DNA from: Saprospiraceae bacterium | Lineage (GTDB): Bacteria; Bacteroidota; Bacteroidia; Chitinophagales; Saprospiraceae | Assembly: GCA_016714445.1 (NCBI GenBank) | Contig: JADJNF010000001.1 | Coordinates: 806,001-870,000, forward strand | DNA: 64,000 nucleotides | Reading direction: 5' to 3' | In this document: positions 54,035-61,834 of the stretch, piece after piece | How the letters are laid out: every line of letters begins with the position of its first letter | Position numbering within the stretch: the stretch's first letter is position 1 | Made by a program: the position numbers and the translations under genes | Notes under the pieces: model-generated | The model's database searches: none | Told to the model about the DNA's origin: nothing | Seen by the model: only the letters and a program-made list of their open reading frames with translations

Positions 54035-54631
54035 TTAATTCGTCCAGGGCTCTAAATCAACGGCATTTACAAATTTATTTTTATCAAAAATACATAAACC
54101 ATGCCAGGTACCGCACCAAATTTGTCCTTTATTATCTTCGAAGATACTTTGAACTCCGTTTGAAGTCAACCCGTTTTCAGTGGTAAATTGAGTGAAATTG
54201 GATCCATCGTAACGGTACACACCATAGTTTTCAACAGAGAACCATATATTATCTTTGCTATCTTCATAAAGGCTTCCTATTTCAATACCTTTAACCATGC
54301 CTTCTTTAGTGAAGTTGGTGAAAGTCTTGCCATCAAATTTACTGAGCCCGCCATAAAAAGTTCCAATCCAAATATTTCCCTGCTTATCTTCCAAAATATC
54401 CGAAGTATTATTGTCGGTTAGTCCATTTTTATTTGTTAAATGAGTAAATTCTCCTTTATTATATTTGAAAATACCATTTCCATCAGTAACCATCCAAATG
54501 GCTCCATTTTTGTCTTCAATAATTTTCAAAACCAATTTATCAGATAACATGTGCTGCGAATTTTCGACCATTAAATCCGGCATCGAAAAAGGTATAAATT
54601 TCTCTCCGTCAAAATGACTGACTCCTCCCAT
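54035..54631 (-). CDS. Two-component-regulator-type beta-propeller lipoprotein, C-terminal fragment
   Basis: A 198-residue fragment made of about five reg-propeller repeats of the pattern xxDNKGxIWxGTxxGxxxFDG (GAIWMVTDGNGIFKYN, GNIWIGTFYGGLSKFDG, DNIWFSVENYGVYRYDG, GQIWCGTWHGLCIFD). The start at MGGVSHFDG is internal. One extra base in the A4 run at 54669-54672 separates it from the preceding repeats. Removing it gives a continuous GLAIDKSGIIWVGSMGGVSH. There is no kinase part after the propeller. The last propeller blade is followed only by VNAVDLEPWTN. Confidence 0.75.
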   Translation of the reverse strand: MGGVSHFDGEKFIPFSMPDLMVENSQHMLSDKLVLKIIEDKNGAIWMVTDGNGIFKYNKGEFTHLTNKNGLTDNNTSDILEDKQGNIWIGTFYGGLSKFDGKTFTNFTKEGMVKGIEIGSLYEDSKDNIWFSVENYGVYRYDGSNFTQFTTENGLTSNGVQSIFEDNKGQIWCGTWHGLCIFDKNKFVNAVDLEPWTN

Positions 54632-54659
54632 CGATCCAACCCAAATGATTCCGCTTTTG

Positions 54660-54950
54660 TCAATGGCTAAAACCCCAGATTTCTACATCATCGCCTGGTA
54701 ATCCTTCTTTTTTTGAAAATGTTCTAAAATTTTTACCATCGTATTTTATAAGCCCGGCAGAAGTCCCAAACCAAATATTCCCTGCTTTATCTTCCACAAT
54801 TTCTATCACCCGCTCATGTGGATGGATGCCTTCGATTGTAATAGTTTCAAGTGTTTTTCCATCGAAACGGATTATTCCATTTCCATTTGTTCCAAACCAA
54901 TAATTTCCTTTTTTGTCCTGATACATTGACCTTACAAATTCTCTTACCAT
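54660..54950 (-). CDS. Beta-propeller lipoprotein, middle fragment
   Basis: A 96-residue open stretch with two reg-propeller repeats (KGNYWFGTNGNGIIRFDG, GNIWFGTSAGLIKYDG) plus LPGDDVEIWGF before the frame break. The coding frame extends upstream of its ATG (IHTNLNGMVREFVRSMYQ) towards the signal-peptide fragment at 55039-55149. The three pieces together form a gene at 54035-55149. Confidence 0.7.
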   Translation of the reverse strand: MVREFVRSMYQDKKGNYWFGTNGNGIIRFDGKTLETITIEGIHPHERVIEIVEDKAGNIWFGTSAGLIKYDGKNFRTFSKKEGLPGDDVEIWGFSH

Positions 54951-55038
54951 CCCATTTAAGTTAGTGTGTATTTGCGGAAATGTCGTGCTTTGATTTAACT
55001 TTCCTTGTTGGTTGGTTGTTGTTATTTCTATAGGCTCA

Positions 55039-55149
55039 TTAGGCCGATTTTTCTTTCACTTGTCCTGTGCAGGAAAAGGAGTGAAATGTCAGAAGCATCA
55101 AAATTACATTTCTATAGATAAATACTTCCTTACTTTCCATGTTTTTCAT
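55039..55149 (-). CDS. Beta-propeller lipoprotein, signal-peptide fragment
   Basis: A 36-codon frame starting MKNMESKEV with hydrophobic NVILMLLTFHSFSC, a lipobox-like end at FSC, then TGQVKEKSA and stop. One extra A in the A5 run at 55048-55052 would give QVKEKNRPNEPIEITTTNQ and continue into the propeller frame. This suggests a periplasmic or surface lipoprotein. Confidence 0.55.
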   Translation of the reverse strand: MKNMESKEVFIYRNVILMLLTFHSFSCTGQVKEKSA

Positions 55150-55206
55150 ATTAATGGTTTTTAATGATAATCCAACACAAAGGCAAATTGATGAATGATA
55201 TACCAG

Positions 55207-55935
55207 CTATTTCGGATAATTTTCATTTGATTTTATCCTACTTATCTGTCGCAAATGTCTGTCTGTATGACCGTAGTGAACCGTCAGCAACCCATGGATA
55301 CTCCTTCTGTTATTTGGCTCCCCTTCTCTCGGTGTAAAATGTACCCTTAAATCTTTGGTAGTTTTGCTGACAAAATCGATGATGTGATCTCTGCCAAAAG
55401 TAAAAAAGTGCAGGTTGTCTTTTCCCTTCATGTAGCCCAGTGGAATAGCATTATCGGGTGCAACGTGCGACTGCCGCTCTGCCATCCAGGATAAGTAGGT
55501 ACTGTCTGTAAGGGTATGGACATGATATTCCGGCTGCGGAGGCAATTCAGTCGCAATCCAGGCTTCCTGCAAAAATATCCTTTCATAAAGACCAAGGTGT
55601 TCGGCAACCTGAGCTATGCTCCAGGCATCTTTTGATGGTTTAAAATGCCATTGTTCGTTGGTCAACGACTCCGTTTCCAGGATCAATTCTTTTTTGGTTC
55701 TTTCAAATTCATTTAATAGTATTTCTCGATCTCTTTCTGTCCAGAATTTTCCGGAAGACGGAAAATTTTTATCAGACTTTACTTTTCTGATTTGGTTGGT
55801 GTGTCTGGTAGTATGTGTAATATAAATCAGGACATACTGATGTAAATCTCTTACTGCCCACTCTCCCCACTCCGAAGGTCGATATATATAATGTTTTCTA
55901 AAATCAGATGTAGAATTTTTTACTAATCTGATCAC
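55207..55935 (-). CDS. DinB-like protein, main fragment (end of first and whole of second DinB domain)
   Basis: A 242-residue open frame. Its first about 60 residues (EWAVRDLHQYVLIYITHTTR HTNQIRKV) are the C-terminal half of one DinB domain. From WTERDREILLNEFERTKKEL onward there is a complete second DinB four-helix domain (WSIAQVAEHLGLYE with a metal His, HYGHTDRHLRQISRIK with the other two). The start ATG/GTG region is internal to the restored gene. DinB-fold proteins are metal-binding thiol-transfer or related enzymes, and the substrate here is unknown. Confidence 0.75.
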   Translation of the reverse strand: MIRLVKNSTSDFRKHYIYRPSEWGEWAVRDLHQYVLIYITHTTRHTNQIRKVKSDKNFPSSGKFWTERDREILLNEFERTKKELILETESLTNEQWHFKPSKDAWSIAQVAEHLGLYERIFLQEAWIATELPPQPEYHVHTLTDSTYLSWMAERQSHVAPDNAIPLGYMKGKDNLHFFTFGRDHIIDFVSKTTKDLRVHFTPREGEPNNRRSIHGLLTVHYGHTDRHLRQISRIKSNENYPK

Positions 55936-56381
55936 CTCTGCCCTGTTATATTCAAAGTACTTTTTAATTTAACTAATGAGGTAAATCTTCCTAACGGGGC
56001 TGCTACTGAAGGTGATTTCCCTTTGGTCGTGTCAGTCGCATAAGCCAGCATCAGGCTATCTTTTGCAGAATGATTCTTTGTAAAACCTGATTGTTCGGGG
56101 GTATATTGATTGCAGTAAATGTCCCAGGACAAAATTTCTTCAAATGTTCCCAGATGTTCTAGTATTTCTGAAATAGACCATTTGCTGGTATCGGGCTTAA
56201 ACACAAGTTGTACTTCATTCAGATCTTCAACTTCTTTCATCAATTCCAGATGAGTTGATTTAAGCCCATCCAATAAAAATTGCCGGTCAGTTTCAGTCCA
56301 CAACCGGGTATTGTTTTGCTGTCCAAAAAGTACGGGAATAAAGGCAACAGTCAATAGAAGTATATTTATTTTTTCCTTCAT
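55932..56381 (-). CDS. DinB-like protein, N-terminal fragment with signal peptide (frameshifted)
   Basis: From ATG 56381: signal peptide INILLLTVAFIPVLFGQ, then the first DinB domain (RLWTETDRQFLLDGLKSTHLE, KWSISEILEHLGTFEE). The frame ends at KLKSTLNITGQR. An extra A in the A5 run (forward T5 at 55961-55965) would instead give KLKKYFEYNRAEVIRLVKNS and run into the next fragment. The two DinB domains are similar in their ends (TRHTNQIRKVKSDKNFP and DRHLRQISRIKSNENYP), so the gene arose by internal duplication. The predicted product is a secreted tandem DinB protein of about 390 residues. Confidence 0.72.
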   Translation of the reverse strand: MKEKINILLLTVAFIPVLFGQQNNTRLWTETDRQFLLDGLKSTHLELMKEVEDLNEVQLVFKPDTSKWSISEILEHLGTFEEILSWDIYCNQYTPEQSGFTKNHSAKDSLMLAYATDTTKGKSPSVAAPLGRFTSLVKLKSTLNITGQR

Positions 56382-56452
56382 GTTGTTTTTTAATTTTAAT
56401 GAGTCCAAATGTTAGTTATCATGGATTATTGTTCATTTGTAAATGTATTACA

Positions 56453-57553
56453 TTATTTGATTTTTATGGTCTTCCCTGTCTTGGCAGATTTTTTAGCAGC
56501 TTCTAATATTTCCACCACCAACATATTATTTTCTAAAGAAGAGAGGTCGTAAGGCTCTAATGTGATCTCTTTCCTGAGTACCGCAGCAAAAAGTGAAAAC
56601 GGGTCATTATATGGAGATGGCCGTTCTTCTGATTTTAGGATGGTTTCCCGAAATCCATCATAACCTTGAGCTATTCGTTTTCTCAGGTTGTTTTTGTTAT
56701 CTGCATAAATTACGCCTGTAGTGCCATACACTTCCATATCCTTCCTCCCTATCGGCCAGTTCCAGGAAGCCTGAATGGTGGCTTTGGCGTTTCGATATGT
56801 GAGAAGAATAGTTGATTCATCATCAACAAGGGGATTATTTTCTTTTTGCAGTTGTTGTGTGACTGCTGTGACGGTAAGGGGCCTCTCTCCATTCATCATC
56901 CAGGTAGCAATATTGGCTCCATAACAGCCAAAATCTGTAATAGCACCACCACCATTTTGGACCGGGTCAGTCAGCCATTCCAAAAATTCTTTATTCACCC
57001 CGATATTTTTTGGACCTCTGTGTCCGTCTCTGATGATGAGTTGGCTAAGCTTTCCGATGCTGTCTTTTTTTAACAAATCATGGGCCATATGTACGGTGGG
57101 GTACCATGTTGTTTCGTAATTGGTCAGTAAAAATATTTTATGTTTTCTTGCCAAAGTTTCCATTTTTTTGGCATGTTTCATACTTACTGCCAATGGCTTT
57201 TCTACCATAACATGAATGCCTAAAGGGGCACACTTTTCTACCACTTCAAGATGATCATAAATGGTACCAAAAGCAGTCACCGCTTCCGGTTTTGTTTCAG
57301 CAATCATCTGTTCAATAGATGAAAAAACTAAATCCATAGAAAATCCATGCTGCTGTGTATAGCGAAGTGCCAGATCTTTATTGGATTCTACAATACCTAC
57401 AATTTTTATTTTATCATCTTTTGGCCTACCCAATATCCAATGTACATGTGTATGCGTCAATCCAACCACACCAACTCGTAAAGGAGTGGTTTGACTGAAG
57501 CCGGAGTGAATTAACATCAGAAAATAAAGGAAAATAGAAGGAATTCGTTGCAT
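56453..57553 (-). CDS. Gfo/Idh/MocA family oxidoreductase, secreted
   Basis: A 366-residue protein with signal peptide (1-20, SIFLYFLMLIHSGFSQ), then a Rossmann domain (VGVVGLTHTHVHWILG, about 26-41; the usual GxGxxG is replaced by GLTHTH), the EKPLAVSMKHAKKM motif with catalytic-type Lys (about 115-130) and the C-terminal alpha/beta domain (GGGAITDFGCYGANIATWMM). Probably an NAD(P)-linked sugar or inositol dehydrogenase, although the altered nucleotide motif makes the cofactor uncertain. Single gene between the DinB and MerB-like genes. Confidence 0.88.
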   Translation of the reverse strand: MQRIPSIFLYFLMLIHSGFSQTTPLRVGVVGLTHTHVHWILGRPKDDKIKIVGIVESNKDLALRYTQQHGFSMDLVFSSIEQMIAETKPEAVTAFGTIYDHLEVVEKCAPLGIHVMVEKPLAVSMKHAKKMETLARKHKIFLLTNYETTWYPTVHMAHDLLKKDSIGKLSQLIIRDGHRGPKNIGVNKEFLEWLTDPVQNGGGAITDFGCYGANIATWMMNGERPLTVTAVTQQLQKENNPLVDDESTILLTYRNAKATIQASWNWPIGRKDMEVYGTTGVIYADNKNNLRKRIAQGYDGFRETILKSEERPSPYNDPFSLFAAVLRKEITLEPYDLSSLENNMLVVEILEAAKKSAKTGKTIKIK

Positions 57554-57600
57554 GCTTTAAAAGTTTTGGTTGTGTATATAAGGACCATGAAGCAAGAAAC

Positions 57601-58281
57601 TTAAAATCTTTCGTTAGAGTCGCCAAGATTCCATATTTTTCCTTCAAGTTCAAACTCCCTGAATATTTGTTTTGCATCATCAACTGTCCATTTGGTCCAC
57701 CCCAGATTCAAATGATTTCCGTACCATTTTTTTGAGAAAGCCCAAATTTTGTCAATGGGTTGAATGTCTCCCTTTGGAATATGGTGTCTGGTTGTCCAGT
57801 TGTCTATTTGTTCTTCATTTTCAAAAACCACCATATTGCTGCAGGTATACATTACATTATCCCAGGCATTTTTCATGGGAATCGGGAAATGAATGAAATA
57901 GTTTTTTTCCTGAATTTCACCGTTTTTTATATTGATTTCAATTTGTTTGGTTTCTGCGCCTATTCTTGTGGATATTTTCACGTCTTCGTCAAGTAAGGCC
58001 GCAATTCCTAAGGAACACCAGGCACAATTTCCCCACCATTGTCTGTTTTTTGTTTGGACATAAAAGTTGGTCGGGGCAAGTGAGAATGGATGTATGACCC
58101 AGATTTTTGGTTCATGTGGATGCAGAACTACACCGTGATAGTCTTGCAAAGCATACAATCCTTTAACCACTTCTTCTTTGTCGGCTTTTAATGTATCGGC
58201 TAGATCATCGACAGTGGGTGCAAAACCATGGTCCAGAATGCCCTTGATAATTTGATAGTGCAGATTTGAATTTGTTACCAT
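57601..58281 (-). CDS. Alkylmercury lyase (MerB)-like protein
   Basis: A 226-residue cytoplasmic protein from ATG 58281 (an in-frame TTG at 58308 is less likely). N-terminal winged-helix-like part (about 10-50, GFAPTVDDLADTLKADKEEV), then NCAWCSLGIAALLDEDVKIS, which parallels the WC...D segment of MerB, and a C-terminal WDNVMYTCSNMVVFENEEQI, with a Cys where MerB has its second catalytic Cys. Length matches MerB. Whether it cleaves organomercurials is unproven, since no merA, merR or merP is next to it. It could be a relative acting on another C-metal bond or thiol. Confidence 0.75.
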   Translation of the reverse strand: MVTNSNLHYQIIKGILDHGFAPTVDDLADTLKADKEEVVKGLYALQDYHGVVLHPHEPKIWVIHPFSLAPTNFYVQTKNRQWWGNCAWCSLGIAALLDEDVKISTRIGAETKQIEINIKNGEIQEKNYFIHFPIPMKNAWDNVMYTCSNMVVFENEEQIDNWTTRHHIPKGDIQPIDKIWAFSKKWYGNHLNLGWTKWTVDDAKQIFREFELEGKIWNLGDSNERF

Positions 58282-58308
58282 TTTTAAAGTGATTAATTGA
58301 TCTTCCAA

Positions 58309-58740
58309 TTATAAACAATAAGTTTGACTAACCTATGACTTCAATAGCAAAAGTACACATTACATGTAAGTTTTACAAACAGTATTAAAAAATGATATGT
58401 CGGCGGTGTGGTAGTTAGGTGTTTAATTCAGCACACACAGGAGGGAATATCTGCTGAAATTCACAAAAATAATTGATATTCAGAACTGGTAAAGTTAAAA
58501 CAATACATTTAAAAAAGTTTGGGAGTATCCTATTTTAGCACTGAAAATGTTCAAACTTCCCGCAACCCCTGCCCGTTTTTCGGGATCAGGCCAAATTCTG
58601 AAGGGATATACTGTGCTTAAACTACTGACTAATAGAATAATCCGCTAAATTTTCAACTTAAAAATTATTTGGTAGGATGTAATTCGGGAATACCCCTAAA
58701 AATTTCAAATAAAATTTCCAATTTTAATTAGAAACGTATA
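58309..58740. other. 430-bp intergenic region
   Basis: A/T-rich. A short imperfect hairpin around CCTGCCCG...CGGGATCAGG (about 58567-58592) is visible. No open frame with recognisable similarity. Confidence 0.5.
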
Positions 58741-59649
58741 TCAAAACCCTTCCAATGTCATTTCGTTATTAAGTACAGCTCCCACAAGATTACCCGCTGC
58801 TACGGCATTAGCCACCGAGCGCATAGGGCTTGTATTATCACCACAGGCATAGACGTCTTCTACGGTAGTTTTTTGAAACATATCCACTTTCAAGAGACCT
58901 AATTCTGTCAGTTCACAACCTAAGGATTCAGGAATTTTACAATGTTGTTCGAATTCAGGCCTTGAATAAATAGCCTTTATGTCAACGATAGACTGATCTT
59001 TAAAAACAACTTGTTCCACTTTTCCATTTCCATGTTCTAAAAAGTCAATTTCTTTTTCAATAACGGGAATGTTATGTTTACCAATTTTATCCAATTGCTC
59101 ATCCGTAAGCATAGATAATCCGTTTGTAAAAATGGTCAGATCTTCAGTCCAATTGCGGATAAGTTGTGCATAATGATAAGCAAATTGGCCATTAGCCAGT
59201 ATGCCGGTTTTTTCTCTTTTGACTTCATATCCATGACAATATGGACAATGAATCACTGAAGTACCCCAACATTCGGCAAAACCTTTTATGTCAGGCATAA
59301 TGTCTTTAATTCCTGTGGCAAAAATGAGTTTTTTTGATATATATTCTTCCCCTGTTTTTGTAGTTATAACAAAACCATTTTCATTTTTTTTTCCACTTAC
59401 CACAAAATCGTTTAAGAACTTTATGGTATTGTATTTCAAAACTTGTGCTTTGGCCGTTTCAGCAATTATGTTTGGCTTCTCACCATCTTGGGTGATGAAA
59501 TTATGTGAATATGGCGTTTGCCTATTGCAGGGCAATCCACTGTCTATGATTAAAACATTTCGCAAAGCGCGTCCCAAGGCCATTGCAGCAGAAAGACCTG
59601 CATAACTGCCACCTATTATGATTACTTCGTATTTAAAACTGTCTGTCAT
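58741..59649 (-). CDS. Thioredoxin-reductase-like FAD-dependent oxidoreductase
   Basis: A 302-residue flavoprotein: FAD motif IIIGGSYAGLSAAMALGRAL (about 10-29), IDSGLPCNRQTPYSHNF, the redox-active CPYCHGYE (about 135-142, the usual CxxC place in TrxB-like enzymes), an NAD(P) domain with degenerate GILANGQFAYHYAQ, and the FAD-binding DVYACGDNTSPMRSVANAVA. It is of the short TrxB-like group common beside metal or stress genes. The substrate is unknown. It is 71 bp downstream of the merC-like gene. Confidence 0.9.
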   Translation of the reverse strand: MTDSFKYEVIIIGGSYAGLSAAMALGRALRNVLIIDSGLPCNRQTPYSHNFITQDGEKPNIIAETAKAQVLKYNTIKFLNDFVVSGKKNENGFVITTKTGEEYISKKLIFATGIKDIMPDIKGFAECWGTSVIHCPYCHGYEVKREKTGILANGQFAYHYAQLIRNWTEDLTIFTNGLSMLTDEQLDKIGKHNIPVIEKEIDFLEHGNGKVEQVVFKDQSIVDIKAIYSRPEFEQHCKIPESLGCELTELGLLKVDMFQKTTVEDVYACGDNTSPMRSVANAVAAGNLVGAVLNNEMTLEGF

Positions 59650-59720
59650 ATACTTTTTTATAAATAACCTGATAAATGGACAGGCTATAGCTCATTGAAA
59701 TTATTTAGCTTTACAGCCAT

Positions 59721-60131
59721 TCAGATCTCTCTTCCAGCTGCTTCGATCCTGCAATGCCTCCTATTATAGAAGTGACTTATGATTAAGGAAAACGATCCCA
59801 GGTATTTCATCCAGCTTCCGATACCTAGTTGAAACATGGATTCCAATAGTATACCGGAACCAAATAGTATCCACGAGACCCAAAGTAATATTCTAATGGT
59901 GCTATGCGTGGTATGTTTTGCAGAAACATAAACTGCAAAAAAACTAATCAGCAAAAATACATAATCAAACATCATCCAATGGACATGGCCATGATCAGAA
60001 GAAGCATCTCTCAAAGGGTAAAGAACAAATAAAAAAGGTGTGAGATAACAATGAATCGTACAAAGCAAGCTCGCCCAAATGCCTATTAAATCATTGTATT
60101 TTGTCTGATATTTTAAATCTCTTAGTTTCAT
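59721..60131 (-). CDS. MerC domain membrane protein
   Basis: A 136-residue protein with four membrane helices. GIWASLLCTIHCYLTPFLF (about 17-36) is the MerC signature with two metal-binding cysteines. In Bacteroidota MerC-like proteins are often linked to zinc or other metal uptake rather than mercury. Its start overlaps the stop of the His-rich lipoprotein gene by four bases, so the two are coupled. Confidence 0.88.
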   Translation of the reverse strand: MKLRDLKYQTKYNDLIGIWASLLCTIHCYLTPFLFVLYPLRDASSDHGHVHWMMFDYVFLLISFFAVYVSAKHTTHSTIRILLWVSWILFGSGILLESMFQLGIGSWMKYLGSFSLIISHFYNRRHCRIEAAGREI

Positions 60132-60523
60132 TTTATTGATAAAATTTTATGTTTAAGTGCCCATATGGAATCTCTCCATTCTTTCTGAACCAGTATCATA
60201 TCTTCATCCGTGATGCTAATCTCGCTATCATGACTATGGTCATGGTTGCATTTACTATGGTCATGAGGTTCCAGTGCTTCGATACTTATTTTTTGTTTCA
60301 TCCATTCACTTTTAGATATCAAGATGCTTGATTTTAAACTGTCATCCGAAACAGTCTTGGTCAGGCTATCTACTTCAGATGCAATTTTTAGCGCTTCTTT
60401 CTGAATTTCAAAAGCTTGTTTTAACGATTCACTTACAGGATGATGATGCTTGCATGCAGGTTGCTGAAAGCATAAAATTAGTAGCAAAAAAGATCGGGTA
60501 AATTGATTTGAAAGTACTTGCAT
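60128..60523 (-). CDS. His-rich lipoprotein-like protein linked to merC
   Basis: A 131-residue protein with an N-terminal hydrophobic signal (SFLLLILCFQQPAC) and a Cys after which comes KHHH, so probably a lipoprotein. A second His/Cys cluster HDHSKCNHDHSHD lies at about 87-99. The rest is helical and charged. The family is not recognised. The two metal-binding clusters, and coupling to a MerC-like transporter downstream of a COG0523 GTPase gene, suggest metal (most likely zinc) handling in the periplasm. Confidence 0.72.
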   Translation of the reverse strand: MQVLSNQFTRSFLLLILCFQQPACKHHHPVSESLKQAFEIQKEALKIASEVDSLTKTVSDDSLKSSILISKSEWMKQKISIEALEPHDHSKCNHDHSHDSEISITDEDMILVQKEWRDSIWALKHKILSIK

Positions 60524-60639
60524 GATGTGAATTTTAAAATTATCACGTAAATATCTTATAACTAATTATGTTTTCTATTTTCAATTTCAATAATAATTTA
60601 TTGCGAATTACCTATTCTTATTGATGATCTTTTATCATT

Positions 60640-61386
60640 TCAAATATCCCCCGGAAATGGGTCAATAAATGTTATTTTGTTTTCAAACTGTAATATCTCA
60701 CTATCTTGCAATAAACATATTTCAAGGTCTGTAATGATTTTTGCCTTGTCCATATCCTGACCGATAAATACCAGCTCATTCATTCGGTCGCCCCAAGTTT
60801 TATGCCATTTGCTTTCTATATATTCTTTGTTATGGACAAAAGATGGATATGATATTCTTTCGGCAAAAGGCATACTACACCACCAAACCCCTGCTCTATC
60901 CAGTCGGGAAGAACCACCTGCCTGGCTAAAATTGATAGCATCGTCCGGTCGGGAAGCCAACCAAAACAAACCCTTGGCTCTGATCACAGTTGAAGGATAA
61001 TTTTCATTCAGATATTTCCAGAATCTCCCTGGGTGAAAAGGTTTTTGATTTCTATATACAAAGGATGAAATGCCATATTCTTCAGTTTCAGGAGTATGAG
61101 GGCCGCCTTCTAATTCTTTTTGCCATCCAGCACTGTTTTGGGCTTCATCAAAATCAAAAAGTCTGGTGTTCAATATTTCAGATGGATCTACTTTGCTAAA
61201 ATCAGAAGTGATAATTTTTGCACCTGGATTCAGCTTTTGGATCGATGCTTTTAACAGACCCACGGTATTGGCATCTACCAAATCTGTTTTATTGAGTATG
61301 ATAACATTGGCAAATTCGATTTGATCTGTCAATAAATTTACGATGGTACGGTAATCACCTTCCATATCTGTCAGCTTTCGATCCAT
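60640..61386 (-). CDS. COG0523/CobW-family GTPase, C-terminal fragment (gene with internal deletion)
   Basis: A 248-residue piece with the G4 motif VIILNKTDLVD and the CobW C-terminal domain (YGISSFVYRNQKPFHPGRFW, AKGLFWLASRPD, RMNELVFIGQDMDK). Codons before its ATG (NDFGTTELL) also belong to the family. Between it and the N-terminal fragment about 65-70 residues that intact homologues have (the EDLL...ESTGISEP...VVDA stretch) are missing and the frame changes. COG0523 proteins are metal-insertion GTPases, often induced by zinc limitation. Confidence 0.78.
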   Translation of the reverse strand: MDRKLTDMEGDYRTIVNLLTDQIEFANVIILNKTDLVDANTVGLLKASIQKLNPGAKIITSDFSKVDPSEILNTRLFDFDEAQNSAGWQKELEGGPHTPETEEYGISSFVYRNQKPFHPGRFWKYLNENYPSTVIRAKGLFWLASRPDDAINFSQAGGSSRLDRAGVWWCSMPFAERISYPSFVHNKEYIESKWHKTWGDRMNELVFIGQDMDKAKIITDLEICLLQDSEILQFENKITFIDPFPGDI

Positions 61387-61408
61387 CAGTAATTCAGTAG
61401 TACCGAAG

Positions 61409-61663
61409 TCATTGACGTAGGGTACAACAGATACAACCGTTGCTCATTTCCACGAGTTTTTCTTCGGTGCGGGAGAGTACATTTTGTTCGTTGACAAGTC
61501 TGGCATCGACATTGACTTCGCTCATATCATTTACAATGACGGCTACTTTCAGCCCGTCTTTATTGTGCAGGATATGGTTGAGTAAGGTTGTTTTTCCTGC
61601 GCCCAGGAAGCCACTTAATACGGTTACTGGTAATTTTTTGGGTGTTATATTTGATGATACCAT
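61409..61663 (-). CDS. COG0523/CobW-family GTPase, N-terminal fragment
   Basis: An 84-residue piece with Walker A LSGFLGAGKTTLLNHIL (about 16-32), VNDMSEVNVDARLV and the metal motif NGCICCTLR (CxCC, about 75-83). A stop follows immediately because the downstream frame is joined wrongly. Without the switch region and the ESTG segment neither fragment should be active. Confidence 0.8.
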   Translation of the reverse strand: MVSSNITPKKLPVTVLSGFLGAGKTTLLNHILHNKDGLKVAVIVNDMSEVNVDARLVNEQNVLSRTEEKLVEMSNGCICCTLRQ

Positions 61664-61834
61664 ATTATTAGATTAATGAGTTGATTTTCGCTATAAACCA
61701 AAATTAAGTTTTGAGTTTCAGCATTTCTATTTTTTGATAGACGGATAACCGCTACACTTTGCAAAATTCCTTTGTAAGATTGATTTTACAATCATTTATA
61801 ATACAGTTTTTGCACTGCTCAATGGTGTGTTTTA

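Noticed and set aside
44560..58610. Shared AGGGATATACTGT at about 44768 and about 58597 as a dispersed repeat
   Set aside because: A 13-base match is expected several times by chance in 64 kb, and the flanks do not align.
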